DNA of 64,000 nucleotides from Serpula lacrymans var. lacrymans S7.9 (Eukaryota > Basidiomycota > Agaricomycetes > Boletales > Serpulaceae), in contig NW_006763291.1 in the NCBI RefSeq assembly GCF_000218685.1, positions 390,263 to 454,262 of the forward strand, read 5' to 3'. Position 1 is the stretch's first letter. The number at the start of each line of letters is the position of its first letter. Below, one piece after another: positions 1 to 9,084 of the stretch. The notes beneath the pieces were generated by a model. It was not told the origin of the DNA. It saw nothing but the letters and a program-made list of their open reading frames with translations, and ran no database searches. Made by a program: the position numbers and the translations under genes.

Positions 1-337
1 GACTGATCACTGTTATTAGGAAGAATGTATTTCAAGGCGACTAGTCCGTGACTCTTCCCCCCTACTGTCACGATCTAGCAGTATTCTTTCCGGGGAGTAT
101 GGAAGCGATTACTGATATCGATGGAGTACATAAAAAGTATGGTACCGTTTCTACCTAAACTGGGTCATTTCGTCAAACTAACAGAGCCTCGATTTCGGTT
201 TCCAAGGTCTCGAAGCATCGATTTTTGTAGCCATCAAGCTTGCTAGCATCCTCGCTAGAAGCACAAAGTACGTACAGGGAATATTTATCGTGTTCTGAGC
301 AGAGGCCACGGTCCACCGGTCCACCTCTGAAAAATCC

Positions 338-344
338 TATAAAG
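338..344 (+). promoter_or_regulatory. TATA-like box of the hydrophobin gene
   Basis: TATAAAG lies 114 nt upstream of the hydrophobin ATG, and the stretch between them is pyrimidine-rich (CTCTAACCCAACATCCC), as is common for fungal transcription starts. Assigned by position and sequence only. Confidence 0.45.
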
Positions 345-457
345 ACCTCGCTGTTTGATTTACTTTCAACAGTCTTTCGACGTCTAGTGCTTTCGTTCTC
401 TAACCCAACATCCCAACACATTCTTTGAAAGTTATCCAAAGCTAGCCCATTAACAAA

Positions 458-921
458 ATGATCGCTCGCATCTCCGCTCTCTTCATGTTTGCTCTCCTCG
501 CTGTCGCTAGCCCCGCTCGTCGTGACAACACTGTCAATCAGTGCAACACTAAATCCATCAGGTGCTGTGACTCGATGACCGACTCCAAGGTCAGCCACAT
601 TCATTATTGCAATTTGTTTCTGTTATTAACGTGGCTTGTTTTATTTTATCTTCAGTCTTCTGACTTCGATCCTAAGCCCTTCGCTACACTCTTAAAACTC
701 GATGTTAGTCAGATTACTGGCCAAATTGGCTTCAAATGCAGTCCTATTACTGCTGTTGGAGTCGGTGGAGGGTCTAGCTGCAAATCTGAGCCTGTATGCT
801 GCACTAACAACCAATACGTGAGTACCATACTACAGCTTCATTGTTCTCGGACTGAAATTCCATCTATGAGCAGGATGGTATTATCAACATTGGTTGCAGT
901 CCGGTCAACGTTAACCTCTAA
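458..921 (+). CDS. Class I hydrophobin, three exons
   Basis: Small secreted protein of the hydrophobin family, which self-assembles into amphipathic films on fungal walls. Exons 458-589, 656-817 and 874-921 join in frame across GT-AG introns of 66 and 56 nt to give 113 residues. Residues 1 to about 20 are a hydrophobic signal peptide ending near ASPA. The eight cysteines fall at residues 29, 36-37, 72, 86, 92-93 and 106, that is C-X6-CC-X34-C-X13-C-X5-CC-X12-C, the hydrophobin signature with class I spacing. The C-terminus GCSPVNVNL is typical. The ATG at 458 is chosen because it begins the signal peptide directly. A plain uninterrupted reading of the locus to about 1006 runs through both introns and is wrong. 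The gene looks intact and sits about 600 bp from a dense transposon block. Class and fold are family knowledge; the exon junctions are my reading. Confidence 0.92.
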
Positions 922-1513
922 GCGGTTCGTTAGCGGGATTGAGCGAAAGGTCACTGTTGGGTTTATTGATACGATTCGGAACAATTTTGCATTCAGTGCA
1001 TTGTAGTAGCATTGATGTAATCCGTTCCTCTAATTCACAAACGTCTCTTTGGTCTTCGTTGTGACTGATTTTGAGAGGAACATTAGTAAATTACATAAGC
1101 GTTGACCGCGACATTGATGTCCGGCACTGAGCAGTGAGATGCAACCTGTCTAATATGTAAGTATTCAAACTATCCTTGCGGGTCAATAGAGCCACAGCAA
1201 AACCATGTCAATTCTTTTGATGGGGACAATAAGAGGGGCATATACAAATACAAAGATGTAGCTAGCAAGAATGAAATGACCAGTGAGCTGCTTTAAACCA
1301 CATCAGCAGACTTGGAACTTGAAGTCTCAGTGGTGTGAGGACTATTTACTTTTTCTTACTTCTTTGCTTTTATGTCTTGGTTTTCAAAACACTTTTCCTG
1401 TTACACCTCTGGCCTTAGGGCTGGAGGGTGTCATTTGCTATTCTCCTTCTCATTGCCCTAACGGGTTTTCTTAACTGTCAATACCACTCCATATTGCAGA
1501 TCAGAGAATGGGT
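922..1513. other. Hydrophobin 3' flank, no supported gene
   Basis: No gene is supported. The stretch holds the 3' region of the hydrophobin and then degraded sequence. A 10-codon patch at 1396-1425 (minus strand, SSPKARGVTG) resembles one next to a LINE fragment at 41331-41360. Confidence 0.5.
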
Positions 1514-1973
1514 AGTACTGTTATGATACACAATTTTCGGACCTTTAATTTCCATTCTCCTCTTTAACTGTCTTTTGTAGTTTTCACACACTGTGCCATA
1601 CGGCACTTTCCTTTGTTCAAACTCTACCTTCTCGCACTTCTTTATGACAAAACCGGATAAACCCGGTCTCTGCCAAAGCAGCCATTGTTCTTCATGGAGC
1701 ATAGCCACCACTGCATGGAGTCACCATTGTTCTCCTAGGAGCACAATTGTACTCCTAGGAGTCATTATACTGTAGCGAGTAGCACCTCCGACTATAAGTA
1801 GTAGGGGGTTTAGTATAGGAATACCTCAGTTGTTTCTATAGCCTCTCGGGCAGCGGCTGAGGTATGTTACATTAAATTTATTAGAGACCACCTTAAACTA
1901 ACATCTATTGTAGTTTCACTTAGGTAAATAATACAGTTGTTTCTATGGCCTCTTGGGCAGCGGCTAAGTTTCA

Positions 1974-2358
1974 TGTAAAACCTCTATCCCCTATACCGAG
2001 TTGACGGAGGGATAAAAGCTTAAATCAAACAAGTAGCGTTTTCAAGTAGCGATTGAGAATTAATCAACAACTGAGGAAAGTATGTACATGATGGTCTACT
2101 ATATATATGTTTCTGAAAGTCAGCCATGAGGCGCTGACTGAGCTAACATGCAGTAGCCATGAGGCGCTGACTGATGTTCTTTGTAATAATTCTAGACTCG
2201 TGTCACGTGGTGGTCACGTGATCTGATATAACTACGTATTATGTTATCCGCGCTAAAGCAGCAGCTTAACATATCTTATCTGTCATGTGATCAGATGTAA
2301 AAGAAAAAGAAAAAGAAACTTAGCGCTTAGACTAGCGCTTCTGGTTCAAGTCGTGACA
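1974..2358 (-). repeat. 3' LTR of gypsy A
   Basis: 385 bp, TGTAAAACC...GTGACA on the plus strand, same as 8447-8831. The last codons of pol, ending RLEPEALV, and the pol stop at 2327-2329 lie inside this LTR. Confidence 0.95.
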
Positions 2359-5300
2359 TTACCCCCTCCTTAGGACTTTCGTCCCGAAAGTAGGGGTCCA
2401 TCTTTCCGTTTTCCCAATTGAACAGTTGTTTTCGGACTCTAGTTGTTGTGAAGTTTTCGAAGGGTTGGAAATGTAATTGAAATCGGATCCGTCGGGGTGC
2501 ACTAGGGTTGTTATCGTGGAATGTTTTTACTTTATCGGGTGAGTTGTTTAGATGTTGTTCGGGTTCCCACGTGCGTTCCTCTTTTGGATAGTTCTTCCAG
2601 TGTACTAAGTATTCCAATTTCCCCTTTTTTAGACGTGAGTCTAGAACTTCTTCGACTTCGTATTCTTCTTGTCCGTCCACTATTATCGGCGGTATTGGTT
2701 TAGGTTTCTGTTGGGAAGGGAATTGTGGTTCTTTGTACGGTGTAAGCTTTATCTCGTTGAAAACTGGATGAATAGGTCGCCATGTCGGTGGTAGCGTTAA
2801 TTTATATGCCGATTCGCCTATTTTTTCCAGTATTTCAAACGGACCGTGTCTCTTGTCGTCCAGTTTCTTAGCTGGTCGATCTGTTGAGATATTGGTCGCT
2901 TCTACGTACACCTTATCTCCTACTCTATATTCTACTGCTTCTCTTTTCTTCTTATCGTACTGCTTCTTCATCTGTTCAGCTGCCTTTTGCAGCGACTTTT
3001 CTGCTCTCTTCCTTGTTTCTGTCATTCTCTTTACGAAATCTTCTGCGTTTTCGTTCTTTACCCCCACTTTCACTACTTCCTGTGTTCTCGGATGATGTCC
3101 ATGATTCAGGTAGAACGGGCTATATCCCGTCGCAGAATGTTGTTTGTTATTGTAAGAGAATTCTGCTAGGGTAAGCCATTCTGCCCAATCATCTTGTTTG
3201 TGGTTTACGAAGATTCTGAGATACTGTTCTATCTCTTGATTGATTCTCTCCGTCTGTCCATCCGTTTGTGGATGCCAAGCCGTTGATGGGTTCGCTTTTA
3301 TCTGAAGGAGTGTATGTAGATCTTTCATGAATTTCGAAACGAATTGCGGTCCCCGATCTGAGATGATCTTTTCGGGTATGCCATGGTTCCTGAATACATG
3401 ATCTCTAAATAGTCGTGCCACTCCTTCTGATGTGAGCTCCATCTGCGTGGGAATTACCTTGATCATTTTTGTAAACCGATCTACTACTACCATTATCATG
3501 TTATATCCATTTGATTCTGGTAGCGGTCCGATCAGATCTACTGATATGATCTGCCAAGGTTTATCCGGGATCTCATTTGGATGAAGCGGTGCTGCTTTCT
3601 TTTTGTGGTCTGTTTTGGTTCTTTGGCAGACTTCGCATCCATCTACGTATCTCGTGATATCTCTGTCCATATAGGGCCACCAGTATTGTCGAGTAATTAG
3701 CTCCTTTGTCTTATATCTTCCTGGATGGCCTGCAATAACAGAGTCGTGGTTTCGTCGGATAATTTCTTCCCTTAACGCGGCATCCTTCGGTACATAGATC
3801 CTGCCTTTGAATACTATGCAACCGTCTTCGTCTAGCCAACCATCCTCTCTCCTCTCTATCTTTCCTTTCATCTTTTTTATCAACTCATCTACATTTCCCT
3901 TTCTTTTTGTAATCCACTTTGAAATCTCCAATTCTTTCTCTTGACTGTCTGCGATCTCTTGTCTTTGTTCCGGAGAGAGAGTCATTCTTACAAATAGTTT
4001 CTCATCCAGTAGTATGACGTCTTCGTTGTCGTTTTCTCCTTTGTTATGATCTGATCGCCTTGAGAGAAGATCTGCTTTTATATGCTTCCTTCCTGGCATA
4101 TGATGTATCGTGAAATGATACTGGCTCAACTCTGTCATCCACCGCGCCTGTCTCCTGTTCAACTTCTTGGGTTCTTTGAAATACAGCAGATTTTGATGAT
4201 CTGTCCATATTTCAAATTCCTCTTCTGCGTCTATTAAGTAATGTCTCCATTCGTTAAGTGCCGTCATGATGGCAAGAAGTTCTTTGTCATAGATCTCGTA
4301 ATTGCGTTCTGTGGGGTTTAACGCTTTGGAGAGATATGCAATTGGCTTCCAGTCATCTTTTTGTCTTTGTGATAAGACAGCACCCATAGCGAAGTCACTA
4401 CTATCTGCTTCTACTTTGTATTGGCCATGTGGTACTGGGAGAGCTAACACCGGGGCTGAAGCTACACGTTGTTTTAATGTGTTAAATGCTTCTTGTTGTT
4501 CATTTCCCCAAATGAAGTCCTCTTTTCCCGTTAACTTGGTCAATGGTTTGGCTACTTCCCCGAAGCCCTCTATGAACCTTCGATAGAAATTTACAAATCC
4601 CAAGAATGCTTGTATGTCTTTCTTATTTTTGCATTCTGGCCATTTGCTAATTCCTTCTACTTTCACCGGATCCATGCGAATTTCGTTTTCTGAGATGATC
4701 AGTCCCAGGTATTCTACTTTTGTCTGTTCGAAATCGCATTTTTCTGGTTTAAGATAGAGATGATTTTTTCTCAGGATTTCTAACACACGTCGCGTCGTTG
4801 CTCGGTGCGTTTCTATATCCTTTGTGAATATCATGATATCATCTAGATATATGATTACTAATCCTTCATCTATCAACTCTCTAAAAAGCGTGTTCATCAT
4901 CATTTGGAACGTGGCGGGGGAGTTTGTCAGTCCGAAGAACATGACTAGTGGTTCGAATAATCCCCGATTTGTCCTAAACGCCGCTTTATGCTCATCTCCT
5001 TCTCTCATTCGGATGTTATTATATCCCCATCTTACATCCAACTTTGTGAAGTATTTGGCCCCACTCAATTTGTCTACTAGTTCCCCGATCAACGGAAGTG
5101 GATATCTATTTTTGATGGTGATATCGTTTAGCTTCCTATAATCTTGAACTGGTCTCAACTTCCCGTCTTTCTTTTTAATGAAGAAGAATGGTGATGCGAA
5201 TGGGGACTTCGATGGTCTTATCCGTCCCGATTCCAGATTCTCTTTTAGGAACGCATCTAGTTCTTCTTGCTCTCCTCTTGCCAATGGATAGATCTTGCAA

Positions 5301-6589
5301 TCTAGGGAGTGATCTCCCGGTATTAGTTCGATTGCGTGATCCCATTGTCTTCTTTCAGGTAATGTGTCAAACTCCTTTTTGTCAAATACGTCTTTGTATT
5401 GATGAAGGTGTTTTGGCACTATCTTTTCGAATCCTCCTTCTTTTCGATCTTTGCCTGCGGCTTCTGCTAGCTTCTGTGCCATTGTGCCTTGGGCTCTAAT
5501 ACGGTAATATTGATCGTCGATCGTGGCATCTTCAAAATTATGGAGATTCACCTGTATCATCCTCTCATCTTCTCGTAGTTCCTCAAAGAATATTTCCGGA
5601 TCCTCCTCTGGATCAGAGATTCGGATTCTCGGTCTACATTCTTCAGGACACCTTTCAAAGGTCAACTTCGATTCTTTCCAGTCTATTTTAGGATTATGTT
5701 TGTTCAACCACTCATGCCCTAGAAACATTTTTCCGTTACCCAGATTGGTTACGGCAAGATGTATCTTCTCGACGTGTCCGTCGATTTCCATGAGCAGTAT
5801 TACAAATTCATTGATGGCTCCGTTTTTATTAAGAGTTCCATCTGCATTATAGACTGGAATAGGTCTCGGTATCTTCCTTGTCTCATATCTTTTGTCTTTC
5901 ACAAATTGGGAGTCGATGCAACTCCCCGTGCATCCACTGTCCAATAGTGCTTCGACTATTTCTGATTGGAGAGTATCTAATGTAGTAAGCTTACATTTTA
6001 CGTTCATTTGATTGCCTTGGGTGCCCCTAATGTACTTTTTTGGGGAGGCAATTTCTATGATCGCTTGTATAGCTTCTACCTTTGGTAACCGGTTGATTTC
6101 CTTTATCGTTTCCCGGGTTACTTCTCTCGCTCTCTTTTTATGTGTCCAGGCACTTAGAATCCCAATGGATCTTTCTTCCTTTTGGTCTCTTAGCCTATCT
6201 ACTACCCACTCTGGGGTCCAAACTTCTGTTCTAGGTTTTTTTAAAGGGGTTCCTGACCTTTCTTCTACAGTCTCTGCTGCGTTTTCCTCCGTAGAGTTCG
6301 CCGCATCGGGTGTAGGAATCTTAGGTTCTATCGTAAATGCTGCGCTTTTTAGTGATTTGCCCGCCGTCGTAACTGCGGATGTCTTATCACTCTGCGCCGC
6401 TTTTACTCTAGCTGCATCTTTTTCGTTTCGGATTTCTTTCTTTGTCTGAGTGGAAATAATTTTATTGTTATCCGCGCTAAAGCAGCAGCTTAACAATTCT
6501 GAGTCACATGTATCTACTGTCAAAGGAAGAAACCGATTCGAAACGTCTTTAGGCTCAGTCGGTCGATGCGGTACCGCTGGCCTCTTTAA
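2327..6589 (-). CDS. pol: Pol of gypsy A (protease, RT, RNase H, integrase, chromodomain)
   Basis: Polyprotein that copies the element RNA and integrates the cDNA. The frame is open from the gag slip site at 6589-6595 to 2327, about 1,420 codons without a stop. Numbering from the TTG codon at 6523 (1,398 residues): aspartic protease with LLDSGCTG near residue 195; reverse transcriptase with YLDD near 560 (genomic about 4838-4849); RNase H with TDHQNLLYF; integrase with a zinc-binding H-H-C-C region (AGHPGRYK, CEVCQRTK), then the catalytic triad in VDLIGPLP, SDRGPQF and DGQTERINQE; and a chromodomain (EYEVEEVL, YLVHWKNYP, TWEPEQHL) before the C-terminus. All catalytic motifs are present. Translation is most likely by -1 frameshifting from Gag, because no ATG opens the frame. 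The C-terminal 10 or so residues are encoded by the LTR. Confidence 0.93.
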   Translation of the reverse strand, partial: LKRPAVPHRPTEPKDVSNRFLPLTVDTCDSELLSCCFSADNNKIISTQTKKEIRNEKDAARVKAAQSDKTSAVTTAGKSLKSAAFTIEPKIPTPDAANSTEENAAETVEERSGTPLKKPRTEVWTPEWVVDRLRDQKEERSIGILSAWTHKKRAREVTRETIKEINRLPKVEAIQAIIEIASPKKYIRGTQGNQMNVKCKLTTLDTLQSEIVEALLDSGCTGSCIDSQFVKDKRYETRKIPRPIPVYNADGTLNKNGAINEFVILLMEIDGHVEKIHLAVTNLGNGKMFLGHEWLNKHNPKIDWKESKLTFERCPEECRPRIRISDPEEDPEIFFEELREDERMIQVNLHNFEDATIDDQYYRIRAQGTMAQKLAEAAGKDRKEGGFEKIVPKHLHQYKDVFDKKEFDTLPERRQWDHAIELIPGDHSLDCKIYPLARGEQEELDAFLKENLESGRIRPSKSPFASPFFFIKKKDGKLRPVQDYRKLNDITIKNRYPLPLIGELVDKLSGAKYFTKLDVRWGYNNIRMREGDEHKAAFRTNRGLFEPLVMFFGLTNSPATFQMMMNTLFRELIDEGLVIIYLDDIMIFTKDIETHRATTRRVLEILRKNHLYLKPEKCDFEQTKVEYLGLIISENEIRMDPVKVEGISKWPECKNKKDIQAFLGFVNFYRRFIEGFGEVAKPLTKLTGKEDFIWGNEQQEAFNTLKQRVASAPVLALPVPHGQYKVEADSSDFAMGAVLSQRQKDDWKPIAYLSKALNPTERNYEIYDKELLAIMTALNEWRHYLIDAEEEFEIWTDHQNLLYFKEPKKLNRRQARWMTELSQYHFTIHHMPGRKHIKADLLSRRSDHNKGENDNEDVILLDEKLFVRMTLSPEQRQEIADSQEKELEISKWITKRKGNVDELIKKMKGKIERREDGWLDEDGCIVFKGRIYVPKDAALREEIIRRNHDSVIAGHPGRYKTKELITRQYWWPYMDRDITRYVDGCEVCQRTKTDHKKKAAPLHPNEIPDKPWQIISVDLIGPLPESNGYNMIMVVVDRFTKMIKVIPTQMELTSEGVARLFRDHVFRNHGIPEKIISDRGPQFVSKFMKDLHTLLQIKANPSTAWHPQTDGQTERINQEIEQYLRIFVNHKQDDWAEWLTLAEFSYNNKQHSATGYSPFYLNHGHHPRTQEVVKVGVKNENAEDFVKRMTETRKRAEKSLQKAAEQMKKQYDKKKREAVEYRVGDKVYVEATNISTDRPAKKLDDKRHGPFEILEKIGESAYKLTLPPTWRPIHPVFNEIKLTPYKEPQFPSQQKPKPIPPIIVDGQEEYEVEEVLDSRLKKGKLEYLVHWKNYPKEERTWEPEQHLNNSPDKVKTFHDNNPSAPRRIRFQLHFQPFENFTTTRVRKQLFNWENGKMDPYFRDESPKEGVMSRLEPEALV
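2362..2371 (-). promoter_or_regulatory. Polypurine tract of gypsy A
   Basis: On the sense (minus) strand AAGGAGGGGG followed by TAA and then the 3' LTR start. It is in the standard position for priming plus-strand cDNA. Elements B and D end their internal regions with the same AGGGGGTAA. Confidence 0.75.
6466..6495 (-). repeat. 30-nt LTR motif duplicated near the gag-pol junction
   Basis: A 30-nt block, TGTTATCCGC...GCAGCTTAACA on the plus strand, is identical to one in both LTRs of the same element (2242-2271 and 8715-8744). Here it is translated as LLSCCFSADN near the start of the Pol frame. It has TGTTA/TAACA ends and an inner AAGC-GCTT hairpin. Its role is unknown. Confidence 0.85.
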
Positions 6590-7704
6590 AAACCCTCAAG
6601 GAGTTTTTCCCTTTCCTCTTTCGTCATCTTTTCTAAGAACTCTCGGACATTAAATTGTGGCTTCCTTTTTTGTGCGTCTTTGCACTCGAAGCTTCTATGT
6701 CCCTTTTCTCCACATCGGTAGCATCGTCCCTCCGTGCGGAACTTTGCTTTATCTACCTCCATTCTTTCTCCGCTACCGGTATAGGTATATCCGGTTCCGT
6801 CTTTCTTCTTCTCTCCTTCTTTCTTTTGTTCCGAATAGGGTTTTTTCCCAGTATCGGAACCTTTTTTCTCTTTTTCTCTCTCTCTCCAAATATAGTCTAT
6901 TCTGATGAGTTCCCTTTTCCATTCTTGGTAATCTCTTGGAATGTGCCCACCGTAGATCACCCTATCTACTAGCGGCTTGTTCATATTCCTTCTGAGTAAA
7001 GATACTAGGAACTCTTCATTTATTCTATTTGTGTATCCCGCCCATCTTTTCTTCTCTTCAAACCTTTCAAAGAAGGCTTGGGCGGTTTCATTGCCCTGTC
7101 TCAGGGTCAGTATTTCGTTCTTGGCAGTTTCTTTTTCAAAACTGTCCTTGAACCTTTCTTCCATTTTGTCTGCAAAATACGGCCAACTTCCGTACGTGTT
7201 TGTAATATCGAGCCCCAACTGTTGGGCATCGACTCGGTTCTCTAGCCAATCGGTCCGGAAGGCCGCGGCTTCTCCTTCTTTCATAAAAGATAGCACAAAG
7301 CTTATCTTCTTTCGATCATCTTTGAAATATACGGCATCATCTTCGAAATGCAGTAATAAGGACTCTCTAAAGGCCCTGTACTTTTTCTTATCTCCGGAGA
7401 AGTTCTCGGGTTTCTCCAGTGCCGTTCTACTTCTTTCCACCTTTTCTGGAGGTGGCGGTATCTGTTTCTTTAGTTTTCTTTGCAAGACGCTCACTTCTTC
7501 GAGTGCCTCGTCTAGCTGCGATTGGTAATGCATTTGCGTTTGTCTTATCGCCTTTTCTACTTCTTGTTTTACGTATGCTTCCAATCGCGCTTCTTTCGGG
7601 GGGGGAGTGTCTGTTCTGGGTAATGCGTCCATCATGTCCCTGGTAAATGCGCTGTCCGTGCTGTTGGATGGCTCGGGCAGATCGCGATATTCTAGGTTGG
7701 ACAT
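6586..7704 (-). CDS. gag: Gag of gypsy A
   Basis: Structural protein of the virus-like particle, 372 residues. An N-terminal region with a coiled-coil-like stretch (EVEKAIRQTQ...LQRKLKK, about residues 48-80) is followed by a capsid-like helical core (residues about 95-280) and a basic linker. Near residue 330 there is a CCHC zinc knuckle, CYRCGEKGHRSFEC (C-X2-C-X4-H-X4-C). The last codons are Glu-Gly-Phe-stop, which overlap the GGGTTTT slip site. The ATG at 7704 is preferred; a longer overlapping frame beginning at 7864 does not encode this protein. Confidence 0.92.
   Translation of the reverse strand: MSNLEYRDLPEPSNSTDSAFTRDMMDALPRTDTPPPKEARLEAYVKQEVEKAIRQTQMHYQSQLDEALEEVSVLQRKLKKQIPPPPEKVERSRTALEKPENFSGDKKKYRAFRESLLLHFEDDAVYFKDDRKKISFVLSFMKEGEAAAFRTDWLENRVDAQQLGLDITNTYGSWPYFADKMEERFKDSFEKETAKNEILTLRQGNETAQAFFERFEEKKRWAGYTNRINEEFLVSLLRRNMNKPLVDRVIYGGHIPRDYQEWKRELIRIDYIWREREKEKKGSDTGKKPYSEQKKEGEKKKDGTGYTYTGSGERMEVDKAKFRTEGRCYRCGEKGHRSFECKDAQKRKPQFNVREFLEKMTKEEREKLLEGF
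6589..6595 (-). promoter_or_regulatory. -1 ribosomal frameshift slip site of gypsy A
   Basis: The sense strand reads G GGT TTT TAA at the gag stop, fitting the X XXY YYZ heptamer. Sliding back one base opens directly into the pol frame with no stop. A GC-rich self-complementary GCGGTACCGC follows 10-20 nt downstream. Elements B and D have the same heptamer at the same codons. Confidence 0.75.
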
Positions 7705-7995
7705 TAAACGTGAGTTGGGGAGGAGGGGGAGTTTCGGATTTGATTAAAGGGGATGGTATTCTGATGGGTTCTATTTCTGGTAAAGGGAATTTCCCTTTGA
7801 ATACGTAATCTTGAGAGTAAATGTGTTGCTCTCCGATCCAAATGTAAAAGTCTCTACTAAGCATAGAAAGGAGTTCACCAGTGATAAGCTGGATCGATAC
7901 ACCGCTTTCTAAGATCCTAGTAGTCTATCTATTCTCTTTGAGTCAAAGTGGTCCTCTTCAGCCCACTACTGACTATGTAGGTATGGTAACTATTT

Positions 7996-8181
7996 TTGTA
8001 TTTTATGAATTTTATGTAAAAAGTATAGTGATAAATTGGGGTCCGAACGGTTGTCCCAATGTGACCAGCTTATTAAGCTTTCAGTCCTTCTCCCGACTGG
8101 CGGACGCAAATGCGCGGCCTGGTCAGAGGAAATCGAAAATGAAACTAGGTAAAACCGAGAAAATCCCAATGGTTCCACACC
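7996..8181 (-). other. Conserved leader block between 5' LTR and gag
   Basis: Sense strand from GGTGTGGAACCATTG to the TACATAAA region. It aligns over its length with 39082-39264, the leader of a different gypsy remnant, with clear conservation (TCTGACCAGGC, GGAGAAGG, AGCTTAA). It is noncoding in both. It may be a packaging or structural RNA element; this is inferred from conservation alone. Confidence 0.6.
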
Positions 8182-8433
8182 AAAGAGATTATAGTGATAT
8201 AAATGTATTTATAGGGGGATGGTTACGAAGGAGTCTTGGGATGAGGAAGGTGATACGTTGGCGGGAAAGAAAGATAAGATGGTGTCGGGGCGAGTAGGGA
8301 TGTGATGGAGTGGAAGAGTAGTGGTAGTTTGGGTTGAGTGTTTGAGTAGGGTTAGGATTAGTAGGATGATGATGATGGTGACGATGATGGTTGTTAGGAT
8401 TGTTGCTGTTAAGTTCATAAACGGTACTTGTAG

Positions 8434-8445
8434 CAGTTGTTGATT
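8434..8445 (-). promoter_or_regulatory. Self-priming primer-binding site of gypsy A
   Basis: Sense AATCAACAACTG begins one base after the 5' LTR. It is perfectly complementary over 12 nt to CAGTTGTTGATT within the LTR (8535-8546 on the plus strand as AATCAACAACTG). That LTR segment lies about 35 nt downstream of a TATATATAT box, so it would form the 5' end of the transcript. No TGG tRNA-type primer site is present. This is the arrangement known for Tf1-like elements. Confidence 0.75.
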
Positions 8446-8446
8446 G

Positions 8447-8831
8447 TGTAAAACCTCTATCCCCTATACCGAGTTGACGGAGGGATAAAAGCTTAAATCA
8501 AACAAGTAGCGTTTTCAAGTAGCGATTGAGAATTAATCAACAACTGAGGAAAGTATGTACATGATGGTCTACTATATATATGTTTCTGAAAGTCAGCCAT
8601 GAGGCGCTGACTGAGCTAACATGCAGTAGCCATGAGGCGCTGACTGATGTTCTTTGTAATAATTCTAGACTCGTGTCACGTGGTGGTCACGTGATCTGAT
8701 ATAACTACGTATTATGTTATCCGCGCTAAAGCAGCAGCTTAACATATCTTATCTGTCATGTGATCAGATGTAAAAGAAAAAGAAAAAGAAACTTAGCGCT
8801 TAGACTAGCGCTTCTGGTTCAAGTCGTGACA
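8447..8831 (-). repeat. 5' LTR and promoter of gypsy A
   Basis: 385 bp, identical to the left LTR. On the sense strand it has two CACGTG boxes (in a TCACGTG-GTG-GTCACGTGA arrangement), two copies of a 20-nt direct repeat containing GCGCCTCATGGCT, then TATATATAT (8573-8581) and a start region near 8546. Confidence 0.92.
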
Positions 8832-9084
8832 TTTCACTTAGTTTTATTACTTTATTTACAAGTTTCTCATGCAGTGAAGCTGGTCACACGGGCTGCGCCC
8901 TCTGACATCATCAGCCATTGCTTTCATCAAACTGTATAGTACATTAGTACAAACACGCTGTAGTATATAAACCTCAATTGATCCAGGAGACTCCTCAGTG
9001 AGTCCTCCTGTTGTTTACCCACAACTAACTTGGTCCTATCTAAGGGGTAACCACTCCCTCTCATTACTCTCTGACTGGTCAACG

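Larger units (their letters stand above)
1974..8831 (-). mobile_element. Intact Ty3/gypsy chromovirus-type retrotransposon A
   Basis: A 6.86-kb element with two 385-bp LTRs (1974-2358 and 8447-8831) that I read as identical, flanked by the duplication TTTCA (1969-1973, 8832-8836). It encodes an uninterrupted Gag and an uninterrupted PR-RT-RNaseH-IN-chromodomain Pol in the -1 frame. Identical LTRs and open frames indicate a recent insertion that could still be active. It is the youngest layer of the nest: it sits inside a 342-bp repeat, which sits inside a solo LTR. Confidence 0.95.
1646..8850 (+). repeat. 342-bp noncoding repeat, copy 1, split by gypsy A
   Basis: The repeat occupies 1646-1973 plus 8837-8850 and begins GACAAAACCGGATAAACCCGG. 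It is inserted in solo LTR S1 with a possible target duplication CTTTAT (1640-1645 and 8850-8855). The reverse complement lies at 9085-9426. It carries two internal 32-bp direct repeats (1827-1858 and 1934-1965) and the palindromic CTCCTAGGAG pairs near 1732-1761. It has no coding capacity and its own ends are not terminal inverted repeats, so I cannot assign it to a class. Confidence 0.7.

Noticed and set aside
173..604. 143-codon minus-strand frame opposite the hydrophobin first exon
   Set aside because: It is the antisense of a well-supported signal peptide exon and promoter, with no recognisable domain.
1283..1474. Plus-strand peptide PVTPLALGLE shared with the 41.3-kb region
   Set aside because: Changes between the two copies fit third positions better on the minus strand (SSPKARGVTG), so the plus-strand reading is probably a shadow.
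7427..7864. 145-codon frame overlapping the start of gypsy A gag in another frame
   Set aside because: Basic and low-complexity; gag has the conserved domains, and no counterpart frame was seen in B or D. It could be an upstream frame, but support is lacking.
7881..8297. Plus-strand frame in the leader of gypsy A, similar in translation to one opposite 39069-39332
   Set aside because: The similarity is explained by conservation of the noncoding leader; the frame lies antisense to the element and has indels relative to its counterpart.
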